A stretch of DNA of 64,000 bases from Rehmannia glutinosa (lineage: Eukaryota > Streptophyta > Magnoliopsida > Lamiales > Orobanchaceae): assembly GCA_016081115.2 (NCBI GenBank), contig CM071931.1, positions 15,104,317 to 15,168,316 on the forward strand, in the 5' to 3' direction. The notes beneath the pieces are model-generated. The model was not told where the DNA came from. It did not search any database and saw nothing but the letters and a program-made list of their open reading frames with translations. Each line of letters starts with the position of its first letter. Position 1 is the stretch's first letter. Of the stretch, positions 23,554 through 35,007 are shown one piece after another. Both the position numbers and the translations under genes were made by a program.

Positions 23554-23634
23554 CTATGAGAGTTGCTATTCAATATAGCAACTTATGATATATATATATA
23601 TATATATATAATTCTATGAGAGTTGCTATTCAAT
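23554..23634. repeat. 23-bp direct repeats flanking a hairpin and (TA)n
   Basis: TTCTATGAGAGTTGCTATTCAAT occurs at about 23553-23576 and 23612-23634. Between them lie a short hairpin (GTTGCTAT / ATAGCAAC) and a TA microsatellite (23587-23611). It could be a local duplication or the footprint of a small insertion. Confidence 0.6.
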
Positions 23635-23639
23635 TGCTT

Positions 23640-24297
23640 TTTTCCTTAGTTTTATAAATTAAAATTCGTTTATAGTTTAGCGCGGATGTAAATGGATTAT
23701 ATCCGTCGCTAAATTGAATAGTTTAATTATTTAACGATAGAATTTATCCGTTGTAAATCTTTTCCTCAGTTTTTTAAATTAAAATTCGTTTATAGTTAGC
23801 AACGGATTATATCCGTCGCTAAATTGAATAGTTTTATTATTTCACGACGGATTTTATCCGTCGCAAATTGTTTCCCCAGTTTTTAGTGTAGCGACGAATT
23901 ATATCCGTCGCTAAATTGTTATTTAACGACGGAATTTATCCGTAGCAAATCTTTTCCTCAATTTTTTAAATTAAAATTCGTTTATAGTTTAGCGACGGAT
24001 TATATCCGTCGCTAAATTGAATTATTTAATTAATATAGCGACAGATTTTATCCATCGTAAATATTTTTCCCAGTTTTTTAAATTTTAGTCACCTTATTAG
24101 GTACGGATTAACGACAGATAGTTATCTATTTGTAATTCCGTCGTTTTTCAGTCGCTATTTGGTTGCTATATAGTGAAATATTTTTTAAATTATTTTGGGA
24201 AGAAATCCATCGTTATTCCATCATAAAGCCATCGCTAATAGCGACGGATAGCATTCATAGCTAAAATCCGTCGCTATTCAGCGGATTTCTTGTAGTG
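23640..24297. mobile_element. CACTA (En/Spm-type) transposon terminus with subterminal palindrome array
   Basis: The right end reads GGATTTCTTGTAGTG at 24283-24297, the complement of the CACTACAAGAAAT terminus of plant CACTA elements. Inward from it are at least eight imperfect palindromes of the form GCGACGGATT...ATCCGTCGC near 23684, 23733, 23798, 23844, 23890, 23924, 23991 and 24038. They alternate with a repeated AT-rich spacer (AAATTAAAATTCGTTTATAG, at least three copies). Subterminal repeats of this kind bind the element's own regulatory protein in En/Spm. No transposase frame and no left terminus were found, so this is a fragment or a non-autonomous copy with a decayed left end. Confidence 0.7.
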
Positions 24298-24378
24298 AGT
24301 AGTGCGTTGAAGAAGGAGGAAGGATTTCTCACAGTAGTGCGAGGAAGGATTTCTCACAGTAGTGCGTTGAAGAAAGAG
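24298..24378 (+). repeat. Short tandem duplications abutting the CACTA end
   Basis: AGTAGTGCG occurs three times, alternating with (TTGAAGAAGG)AGGAAGGATTTCTCAC, giving about two and a half units of 26-36 bases directly outside the CACTA terminus. Confidence 0.8.
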
Positions 24379-25199
24379 GATTAGGATTGTTCACTTTCAT
24401 TTTTCTATGAGATTTGAAAGGATTGCGTGATCACAATGAATCAGCTGAAGCCCGTGCACATTGGGTTGTTTTGGAGGATGATTGATTTACCCCTGTGTTT
24501 AATTACCTAGCTTGTAATCTGTAATTTTACCTCTTAAATCACAGCCCTTGAAAAAATTAGATATATGGCTAGGATTGGTCCACATGGACTCGCCCTATGA
24601 GGTGGTCTTATATAACCATCTCCATATATATATATATATATATATACATTATGGTATTGGTTCAAATGAGACCAATATGTTGGGGAGAGACCGTAAGGTC
24701 TGATCTGGGTCGTTTATTCATAATTTTGAAGGGCTTAGATTATTACAATATTTAAGGTATTTTAAAATTTTAAAAACGGTTACAAGGATATTTTTATAAA
24801 TATGCATATGTACCAATTTTTTAATTAAGGACAGTTTTATAATTTGATAGGTGATCTGTAGAGGTGGATATTGATTTCACCGAGATTCTTGGGACGTGGA
24901 TTTATCCCAAAATTGAACATACACGTCTCTTTAACATAGTTCCCTAAAATAACTTTTAAAGAGAGAATAAGGCATTGAATACCAGCCAAGGTTTGGAAAA
25001 CAAGAGGGAAGACATTGAAGATAGACTCAAGGTTGAAGAAATATTCAATAAGAACTTTGTTTTTAGATTTCGACTTTTTGATATAGTAATTGTTACAAAT
25101 TATTTATATTTTTTTCAATTTTCTGCAACTTTTTTCATGCCGTATTAAATTTTATTTTTTGGTGATTTTTTCATTTTTTTAACATTTTTGTTCAGGTTT
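24379..25199. other. Unassigned AT-rich sequence
   Basis: It contains an (AT)n run at 24624-24646 and otherwise nothing I can name. The start of the Gyp-1 LTR may fall in its right half; I could not place the boundary. Confidence 0.4.
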
Positions 25200-26497
25200 T
25201 CGTGTATTTTTGTGTAGTGTGTAAGTTTTTTCATTCAATTGTTTTATGGGTTGGTGATTAGTGTGAGTTTTGCATGTATGTTGGTTCATAATTATGGATA
25301 CAATTAATAGATAAGCATGCGTTAACTCAGTAAATTGGGTCGTATTCTCTCTTTATGGGAATGATATTACGCTTTGCTCGTTTTGCAGGAAAATCACTAT
25401 TTTTGCAGCACTTTTGTGAAAATTGGGAGCATTGCAGCTATTAGAACCCTTGTGAATCGTGAAAATATATGTGGAACAATGAATATACGAAGTAAGGAGT
25501 TGACACGAGAAAAATTGGCTGAATCGGAGCAGAAAATGATGACACATGGGCAGTGCGTGTAGCACGGGCCATGCGTGGGTCGATCATGGTCTGAAAATTT
25601 TGTACTTTGGTTCGGCATGACACACGACCAGGTCGTGCGTAAGCGCACGGGTCGTGCGTGGGCCATCAAAATTGATATTTGGTTCAGCTTTACGCACGGG
25701 TCGTACGTTTGTGGGGGAATTCCAGATCTGACAGCACATTGACCTAGGTTTTTCCCAAACACTATAAAAACACATTTGGGGGCGCACACCAAGGAGGAAA
25801 AACTGGGAATATACCAAAGAACACATCAACTTCATCAAGAAAGAATTAAGGGAAGAATCGGGTCGCATCGGATCTTAAAGAATGAAGATAAATCGAGAGA
25901 TTATCCATTTCCCTAAGTTTTCTCATTCTTTGTATCTTAATCTTTCATTCTAGCTTGAGTTTTGTATGAACAAATTGTCTATGGATTGTTTATATATAAT
26001 GAGTAGCTAAACTTCTTGTGATTTCCGGGTTTTGGTAGTAGATTAATTGACTCTTGTTGAATGTTTCAATCTTAGTTGAAGTTATTATCTTGAAGAGTAT
26101 TTGAGTACTTTGTTCTTATTCTTGTTTATCATTTGGCCAATGATTTGTCATGTTTGATATATTGATTCATAAATCGAGAGATGAGCTTCAATACTAGATC
26201 TTAAGTACTTGACATGAATATTTGCATAATCGAGAGGTTTGTAATATTTGTGAGAATATTTGATCTTTGGTGCATTTGAAAGTTGTATATCTATTGTTGA
26301 GATGCTAGCATAGATATTTCAATCTACATTTTATACATCTCGAGAGGGAGGATAAAATACTTTTATGATCGTCTTATAAGAATATTGGTAATAACTTTGG
26401 CTCTGATTAAATCGGACAACAAGAGAGATATTAATCAAAACCATAACCCAGGAATCCATTTCATTTTCTTGATAATTCCATTATTATTCTTGCCATG
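25200..26497 (+). repeat. Gyp-1 5' LTR, left part (boundary approximate)
   Basis: A long non-coding region. Bases 25540-25720 are rich in CGCACGG/CCGTGCG-type palindromic strings. The section around 26170-26240 (AATCGAGAG repeated) resembles the Gyp-2 LTR near 38170. The LTR continues at 49016 after the Cop-N insertion. Confidence 0.55.
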
Positions 26498-28058
26498 TGT
26501 AGGTCCCAAGGAGTGAGTAAGGTTTAGAAGGGGGTTCAATAAACCTTACCAACTTTTTGATTTTAGTCCTTTTAAAATATTACGAGTTAATTACACAAAC
26601 TAAGTCCTTGAGGGACTAAGTTAGTTAATCAAATAGAGTTAGCCACTCAACGACTCGATATAGTCATTGATAGAATAACTCACTGTTTAGACTAAACCTT
26701 AACTTGGTTGTGATGAGTTTTTCAAATGGAAGACTTAACACCCTTGAATTTGTTTTAACTTTGTTTTAAACACTTGGTTTTAGCACTTTGTGGATATCAA
26801 ATTATCGTGAGATATAAAGTATGTGTGCAGGAATGTAAATATGTTGAAATGTAAATGACACAAGTAAATTTTATAGAGGTTCGAAGATGGGGTAATTCTT
26901 CTACTCCTCTCTTCTCCAACTCCCGGAGGAATCCACTAAGTAATGATCGTACAAAGTGGTTATCGATCCCAGAGACAAGTCTTGATCACGCACCGTGACT
27001 TGCTCCCCGGACTCGATCCGAGATGCCTTGGTCATACAACCAAGCTTCTCGTCCGACTCGGCTTCTTCACGGGCGGGCGCTTGCTACTTCAGCTTACTTT
27101 CTCAAGCTTCTTGGATTTGATCAGGAAGCCCTCCAATAAGTTGAGGTTGGTTCGACCTTGAACCTTCCTACAATCCTCCTTGGAAAGTAGACCCCTTTTG
27201 ATTCTTCAAAAGTTTCCTCTTCAATAGTTTGAAGTTGTCTTTCCTTCACAGCTTAGTGTTGGATCGATTTCCTTCGAGATTTAGGCTTGAGGATTTTGCT
27301 TGAATAACTTGAGAATATTTTGTAGGTTACAGTTTGAATGTTGCTTGTTATCTTAGGTGTGCAAGGTTCAGGTATGCAAGGTAACCTTTTCTCAAAGTGA
27401 TTCCTCATTCTTTATAGTGAACTTTCAAAAATCTGTCCGTTGAAGATATAAACTGATTTTCAAAAGTTATTTGTGTTCGTTGGCTTGTCTTGTTGCGATC
27501 CTTGATGTTGACATTTCCTCGTATTTAATGTCTTGCGGATTGCGGCGTTTCGACACTTGCGTGCGTCTTCCCATTGGTTTGTTCCTTTTGCACATAACTG
27601 AAACTAACATTTTATCTCTGACAACTTTAACAGGTTACTATTCTGAGTAGAATTCTTGACTATTATCAACGGATCTTGTTCAGTTGTCTTGACTTGACTG
27701 CAGTCTTTTATTCCCCAGGTGACTTCGAGTTAGCTTCCAATTAATGGATGACTCATCTGTCACTTCAACTTGAGACTTGGCTTCTTGAGTTGACTTGACT
27801 CACTCTTCATACAGCTTGTATCATAGCTGATACTCCTTCAGTCGAGTCCTTGATCTTCTTTCTTGGCCATACTCAGCTGTTCCTCGGCGGATACTTCAGT
27901 CTTCAGTTGATTTCTTGTATTCCCAGGCATAGCTGACTTGACTTAGCTTGTTCAACTCTATCTATTACAATACAAATTACAAGGAAAATGGGGTGCCAAC
28001 TTTCTAGTCTAAGTTTTACATGGCATTCATCAAAATCTAAACAATAAATTTCTCAACA
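26498..28058 (-). repeat. Cop-N 3' LTR
   Basis: The LTR is 1,561 bp, bounded on its own strand by TGTTGAGAAATTTATTG and CCTTGGGACCTACA. Compared with the 5' LTR (47428-49015) it differs by numerous substitutions and small indels, several at CAGC/GCTG strings. Confidence 0.9.
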
Positions 28059-28072
28059 ATTTCCTCCTTTTT
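28059..28072 (-). other. Cop-N polypurine tract
   Basis: On the minus strand AAAAAGGAGGAAAT directly precedes the 3' LTR, as in Cop-F. Confidence 0.85.
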
Positions 28073-28340
28073 GATGATGCCAAAACTTAAAACATTAATT
28101 AACATGCAAACAGCACGGATACATACAGACAATGCAGTAACAAGGAATGTATGCGTAGAATCAATCTTTTTATTGATCATAACATTGTTGTCCTTTACAC
28201 AGTTGTTTACAATGTGTATCAGAGCAATCAGAGCATACTTATATCTACGCAAATTACAGATTTTTCATTGAATGTACAGAAGACTTACATGCATATGTAT
28301 TTACAAAAGTAAAATACATGAAGGGGTTAGCAGCAACACT

Positions 28341-31300
28341 TCATCGCCTTTGCTGCCTCCTTCTTTCTTCTTCAGCTCTGTCTTCGTCAGCTCTCTTTTG
28401 TTTTCTTTTCTTCTTCAGCTGCTTTCTTCTTTTCATATGCCTTCTTTGCAGCTTCATCTTTCCTTTTTTCTTTCTTGTCTCTCTTGCCACAGCTGAGTTT
28501 GCCTCTTATTTTCTTCTTCGATTCTTTTGACATATTCAGCATTTTTCCTCTCCACTTCCAGATTGGCTACAACATCGTATCCAGCCCAGTAGATCTTTCC
28601 TTTCTTGCCTGGATCTACATATTCAATATTTTTGGGCAAAGGTCTAGGTCGAAAACCTCTTCCTCCACCACTTCTTCCTTTTCCTCTGGGTGCATACTGC
28701 ACGGGAGTCTTCTGTTTACCAGTTGAATGGTTGTTGGTTGTCTGCTGCCTATCATCTTCTTGGCACAGCTTCAGACCTTTCTCCCAGTACAAGTCCCAGG
28801 CTTAGGCTATGGACATGTTTTTGAAGTATCCTTCAGATTCGAGCGTTTTGAACTCTTCAACTGATCTTGGCTCTTGTCCGTCATCTGGAATGGCATTCAG
28901 ATCTTTTCTGCCGGAATGCTGCGAACTATTTCAACATTTCTTCAACACGGGCATCCGTTCTCTTGTCAAACTCCTCCATCTCTCGCTTCAGCTTTTTCTC
29001 TTTTTTGAGACATAGGCACAAATAGTGTTGGAGCGCAGAGTCACCTAAGTTTGCTTGATTATGCTTGTTGTGACATGACCTTGCCGAGGGGTTTCAAGAA
29101 GCATTAAGGTCACATCCTTTGACCTTTCCCCTTTTTTTCCCTTCTCATCACCGTCTCTCTTTCTTCTTCTCAACAACCTTGTCTCTTTCTTCTTCTCAAC
29201 CGTTGTCTCTTTCAACATCTTCGGTATTCCTCTTCCCCTTTTTGGCATCATCAAAGGAGAGAGGAACCCTTGAAACATCCCAAAGCATGAAGTCCACTCG
29301 GTTGATAGCGGAATTTTGATTGAGTCTATTATGGAGTATCTTTGCTCGAAATTCTGAGCGGGTAGCTTTGGACTCGGCCACGGGCTTTCATTTCAGCCAT
29401 GAGAAGGCTGAATTTGGCATTCATATTCTTCTCAACACGCAGAAGTTCTTTTCTGTGAAATTCACGCAGCAGCTCCATTTCTGTTGTATGAGAGGCATGC
29501 ATTCTGTCAATATTTTCCTGCATCCTCCGCTTCATTTTAGCATTATCGGCCTCCCGGATCAAAGCATTTTGTTGTACAATGCTTTAAAATATCTGACTTG
29601 TTCATATCGCATTGTACTCTGCTGCTGACACCATTCCCTGATTCTGACCACTATCCCTCGCAAGTCTGCTGTGAGGTTGGCATCCCTGTTTTCCAGCCGC
29701 ATATCCAGTGAGGCCTGGTGCCGTTCAATCTTCTCAATCTCACCAAGGATTTTCTTGAAGACTTCACGTACCTCAGCTGTCACCTCGGTTTCAGCTGGCA
29801 ACCAAGCAGCATCAAATTCAAAATCTGCTGGAACAATTGAATCGAAGGGAATAACTGGATCAGCTCTTATGTTAAAGCGTCTCTGCTCACGAGCTGTTTC
29901 TTCTTCAAGATCGGGCAGCTCAATCGAGAAAGGGAAAGTTTCTTCGAATGCATCATCACATACATAAGGTATTGATTCTACAGTAGTTCGTGCTTGTGAT
30001 GTGCCTGGTTGAGTCGAGCCTGCTGCAGCTTTGGGAGCCTGCGCAGATGACTCGATCTCAACTGGGCCTTGGTGAGTGGGTTGGCCAGCTGACTGAGCCT
30101 CAGTTGTCTTAACAGCTTCTTCGGCCTTAGTAGATTCTACTAAATGAATTTGCTTGTTCTCAGCTGCACCATCAGCGTCATCAGAGGATGATGAAGCCTG
30201 AGGGCTTGGTTCATCATCAAAGTTGAACATTTGACGAGCATCTTTGAATTCTGGCTTACTCGTACTTGGAAAAACATCCTCAGCTGAGTCCTTTGCAGCA
30301 GGGGTGGACTTCGTCTTCAGATCCCAAGAATGTTGTATCAGTATTATCCTGGGAATCATGAAGAGCGTTGATTTCTTCTTCTGAGTCAGCAATGATGACT
30401 TGAGGAATGCTCTTTTCTCCTTGATTTTTACCCAGGGAAGTCTCAACCTCCCTTGGGCCTTCATTACCTCCTGCAGTCTGAACTGTAGCGAGGCCTTGTA
30501 CATTCTATTCGACAGACGCAGTTGTCTTAGGGTCTTCTGCAGTGGCATCCACAGAAGTCTCAACTCCTTGGATTGCACTTTCATTGCCCAGAGTGTTAAC
30601 TCCCGGGGCAAATCCATCCTGTGCCTCGACTGCAACAGCAGCGTCCTCAGCCGGCAAAGCTGTTGGCACTTCAACTGGGACAGACTCAACTGTCCAAGCT
30701 TCGTTAGTGACAACTTGTTGTTGTTCTTTTTCTTTTTCTTTCTCTACTTTGCCTCCTTCTTTCATTGTGGAGTCATCTACAAAGATCCTCCGACCTAGGC
30801 TGCAGGTGGAGTGAGTTTCCCCCTCGGTGCGCACCCCGAGTGGATCGATGGTGGGGTCACTCTGCTCCCGGACTCCCTATTGCTTCCATTGAGTGCTCGG
30901 CCATGGGGGCGGGTGGGTAAGACACCTTCATTAGGGGTTGGCTCAACTTGGGTGCCCAAGTTCCCAGTGTCATCGCCAAGTCCCTTGGATCCATCCTCTG
31001 AGTGAACTGGGGATGTGGTTGCAACAATATATGTGGCAATCTGTTGTACCACTCCCAATGGATCAATCTCCAGGAGAGATTTGGAGGACTCTCCTGGTCC
31101 TTCCATCATCTACTGCTCATGCATCAATTTGGATTCCCGCATGGCTTGCTGCATATCCAATTTCTCCTTTGCAGCAACAGGATCCATATCCTCATCACTT
31201 TCCGAGAGCATATCAATGTGAGGATGAGTGTGCTCCAGAGTTCTAGTGAATGGGCATATATTCACCTTTTCACAAGCTTCGGCTTCCTCTGCTAACTTTT

Positions 31301-34300
31301 CCTTTTCTTTCTCCTTGAATATATGCAGGATTTCCAGGTCGTTATCTTCATCAAGTGCCTGGAGCACGGTGGTCAATTCAAGGAATTTCATCAATTCTTC
31401 ATCTTCCTCAATGAAGTCAGGGCGCTCAAACTGTACCCTTGAGTGACTTAGTGTTGGGAAATTATTTTGTAGATTTTGATGAATGCCATGTAAAACTTAG
31501 AATAGAAGTTGGCACCCCATTTTTGTTGTAAATTGCATTGTAATAGATAGGGCTGGTCGAGCCGAGTCAAGTCGGCTATGCCCGAACATGCAAGAAGTCA
31601 ACTAGAGACAAAAGGAAGACTCATTGTGAGGCGGTGAGTGTGGCAAAGAAGAGAAGACAGAACTCGATCAAGGTGCGGTGAGTGAAGTATCGGTCAAGTC
31701 AACTCAAGACCAAGTCTCAAGGTTGAAGTGATGAAGAGTCATCAAATGATTGGAAGTGACTCAAGTCACCTGGGGATGTTAAGGAAATGCGATCAAGTCA
31801 AGACAACTAAAAGAGATCCGTTGCCGTAAATCAAGAGAATTACTTAAACAAGTAATACCTCCATCTTGCCTTTCTTGAAGTGCTCGAGTTCGAGCGTGCA
31901 AAAAGAATAAACCAATGGGAAGCACTTCACCATGTCGAACTCCGAAAAGTCAAGAATCATTCATACGAGGAAATGGAAATTCCAAGGATCGCAACAAGAC
32001 AAGCCAACGACCACAAGTGACTTTCAAAAATAAGCCTATCTCTTCAACGGCGATTTTTGAAAGATCACTATAAAAGGTTGAGGAATAACTCGAGAAAAGG
32101 TTACTCAACCCACGAACATTCAAGCAAACATTTGAATCAGTAACCTAATATATTCTCAAATCATTCAAGATCAATCCTCAAGCCTACATTACGAAGGAAA
32201 TCAATCCAACACTCACCCGTGAAGGAAAGATTACGTCAATCGGTTGAAGAGGAAATTTTTGAAGAATCAAGGGGTCTACATTCCACGGAGGATTTTAGGA
32301 AGGTTCAAGGTCGAACCGATCTCTCGAGTTGTTGGAGGGCTTCGTGATCAAATCCAAGAAGCTTGAGCAAGTGGGTTGTAGTAGCAAGGCAGCCCCCTGT
32401 GAAGAAGATGAGTCGTGCGAGGAGCCACCGTGTGTGACCAAGGCATCTCGGCATCGAGTCCCAAAGGATCAAGTCGGATGTGTGATCAAGACTTGTATCT
32501 GGACTGTTAACCACTCGTATATTGATCAATACTTAGTGGATTCCTCCAGGAGTTGGAGATGAGAGGAGTAGAAGAATTACCCCATTTTCGAACCTCTATA
32601 AAAACTTATTGTGTCATTTACATTTCAAAGACTTTAATTTCTCGCATCTTATTTTTATCTGATAAATTTGCTATCCAATTGATAATCAACTCGAGTGCTA
32701 AAACCAAGTATTAAAATAAACTTAACCAAATTCAAGGGTGTTAAGTCTTCCAATGAAAACAAATCACAATCGAGTTAAGTCTTTAGTCAAAACAATTTGA
32801 GTTATTCTATCAACAACTCAGTCGAGTCTGTTGAGTGACTAACTCTGCTGATTAACTAACTTAGCTGTCCATCAAGGACACAGTTGTGAGGTATTAACTT
32901 TGAATATTTAAAAGGACTAATTTGAAAAATTGGTAAGGTTTATTCAACCCCCCCTTCTAAACCTTACACTCACACCCCTTGGGCCCTACACTTAGCTTTC
33001 ATTTCTTCATCTTCATCACATCGTCATCTTCATCCTCTCCTTGTTGCCCTTCCTTTTCATGAATGGAAGGTAGCATACGCTGCTGCTCCTCTCCATTAGC
33101 AGCATTTGTGGCAGGTGGAGACACTGTCCTTTCAGCAGGGGATTCTGCTGTCTCCGCCATTTTTTCATCCTCAGTTGTTCTGTCCACAGCTGGGTCTTCG
33201 AATTGCCTCTGTGACCATCCTCAGCAGACTTGGTTGTTTCTTCAATAACTTCTGGAGACTGCACTTCTTCAGCAGTCTCAGAGGTTTTCTCCAGTTGAGT
33301 GGCAGACTCAACTGTCTTCTCAAGCTCTGAGAGCTTGGTGAGTCTTCTCCTTCTCTTGGTCCTCACCAGAGGAATTTCTGGTTCGGAGACTTCTTCTTCA
33401 GATTCCTTGGCGGCGGGGGCCGGAGCATCTTTCATTGACTGAGGAGCTGCCTTTCTGGGCTTGGCAGTCCTCTTCTTTCTGATGGCCATAGAAGGTATCT
33501 AGGCTTCCTTCTCCGCCTCGGCTGCGTGGGCAGGCGACTCCTGCGGGCAGGCGGCGAATCGGGCCTCGAGGCGTCTTTCTTTCTTTCTTTGCAGGGGAGA
33601 CTTTCTTCTTCGCAGCTGCAAGGGCAGCTCTCTTCTTTGGAGGGGAAGAAGCAGTTGTATCAACAGGGTCAGCTGATTTCCCCTCACTGGTATCTGCCCT
33701 CTTGGCATAGGCTCTCTTCTGGGCGCCGAACAAGTTGGCTCTGAACATCTTCTTGTTTACATGGAAAGACTTTCCATGTCTAAGGGGAATGCCCTTAACC
33801 TCCATCAGATGGCCAATAACTAGGCCATAGCCAAGTGATCCTCCAAAGGATCCGTCCTCCTTGATGGATATGTTGCCAACGTTAAAGCGAGTCTTTGTAT
33901 CGAATTGCGCCCAATTGATCTTCTTTTCTTCCATGATCGCAGCCATGATGATCAGCTTGGTTTTGGACAGCTGATTGAAGCTGCCAAACTTCATGTCTAC
34001 ACTCTTGGTGACTATATCCATCAGTTTATGATAATCGTCCTTCAGCAGCTTCTTGTCAGCTGTGTAGACCACTTTCGCAGCACACTCGGTTTTGGCCACT
34101 TTCTTCCATGCGGCCCAAGTTGACATCGACTTCATATATCTCCGGCATGCCTTCCGGCAAGAAACAAAGCTCCGCAAGGTCCTTAGCAGTGATTAATATA
34201 TCCTTGCGGTGGATGGAGGACTTAATCCCTTCGTCCTGCACCTCGGCGTTAACATAAAACGGGGCAACTTCTTCAACATAGGTCATTTGATATTCCATCG

Positions 34301-34454
34301 TGAGAAAAGGTTTGAGTCCAGATTTCTCGATTTTATCTGCTATTTTCTTCACAAGGGTTTCATCGGAACCCTGCTTTATCATCCCCTCAAAGTCCACAGT
34401 TGATCCTGTGTGGATTTGCTTTGCGAGCTTGGTGAAATCATGTGATGGTGCCAT
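28341..34454 (-). pseudogene. Cop-N ORF3: large third reading frame downstream of pol (interrupted)
   Basis: Leaving out the solo LTR, ORF3 spans about 4.57 kb, near 1,520 codons. The start ATG at 34454 begins MAPSHDFTKLAKQ. Pieces 34056-34454 and 33398-34177 form an N-terminal globular domain (about residues 1-230) resembling the domain annotated in plants as 'putative plant transposon protein'. A Lys/Pro/Ala-rich basic segment follows (PKKRAALAAAKKK, near residue 275), possibly a nuclear-localisation signal. Then come long acidic Glu/Ser/Ala-rich stretches (29559-30713), predicted coiled coil, and a Gly/Arg-rich motif before VEYVDPGKKGKIYWAGYD (28600-28700). It ends in a charged tail, TGA at 28341. 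No signal peptide or transmembrane segment is seen, arguing against a true env. Frameshifts and the solo LTR inactivate it. Confidence 0.7.
31452..32990 (+). mobile_element. Solo LTR of the Cop family inside Cop-N ORF3
   Basis: A 1,539-bp LTR from TGTTGGGAAATTATTTTG to CCTTGGGCCCTACA in plus orientation. It is flanked by the perfect 5-bp duplication CTTAG (31447-31451 and 32991-32995). No internal sequence remains, so the parent element was removed by recombination between its two LTRs. TATA box 32069-32076. It is inserted opposite in orientation to its host element. Confidence 0.95.
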
Positions 34455-34596
34455 TTTTTAGTGAGTTTTACCGAACGAAACTTGGTAAACCGACTTGAGA
34501 ACTTGTAGGGTTTTCGAGAGAGAAAAACTTGCTTTCTTTTGCTTGGGAAGATGAACAGTTTCGGAAATAAGTGAGAGAGTGAGGATTGAAAAACCG

Positions 34597-34603
34597 TATA
34601 TAA
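34597..34603 (-). promoter_or_regulatory. Candidate ORF3 promoter TATA box, Cop-N
   Basis: On the minus strand TTATATA in CCCTTATATACGG, about 145 bases before ATG 34454. It is followed by a C/T-rich stretch (TCCTCACTCTCTCAC) suitable for transcription start and a leader with no upstream ATG that I noticed. Conserved in Cop-F at 17177-17183. Confidence 0.5.
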
Positions 34604-35007
34604 GGGTTATGAAAGGACGGGTTTTTGGATTTTGAAATTTGATCAAGATCAACGGCTCAGATTTAGCACGTCACATTGCATTTAATTTCTCGCATTTAAT
34701 GCGGCAGCATTTATATCCAATCATATGCTTACTGTGCAGCTTTTGACTGTACCCGTCATTATTACGCTGATGTCATCCTTAAAAATATTCCCGCTCATTA
34801 AAAACGACTGTGTTTTTGTCACTTAGCTCATAAATGACTCAGCTTACTACACAAATGACTCAACTCTTCTTCTCTCCTTTCGTATAGCTGTCAGCTAACT
34901 TGATACAGTTGACTTTCCGATACGATTGATTCACTTGGCTGATCCATGAGACTTGTTTTATTTTCATCTTTTCACGTTCCATCTTTTCTCATTGAGTCTT
35001 CTGAGTG

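Noticed and set aside
25397..25868. Open frames of 60-131 codons on the minus strand
   Set aside because: They fall in the palindrome-rich part of the Gyp-1 LTR and resemble no protein I know.
28341..34454. Calling ORF3 an envelope gene
   Set aside because: Position fits SIRE-type env-like genes, but I see no signal peptide, fusion peptide or transmembrane segment.
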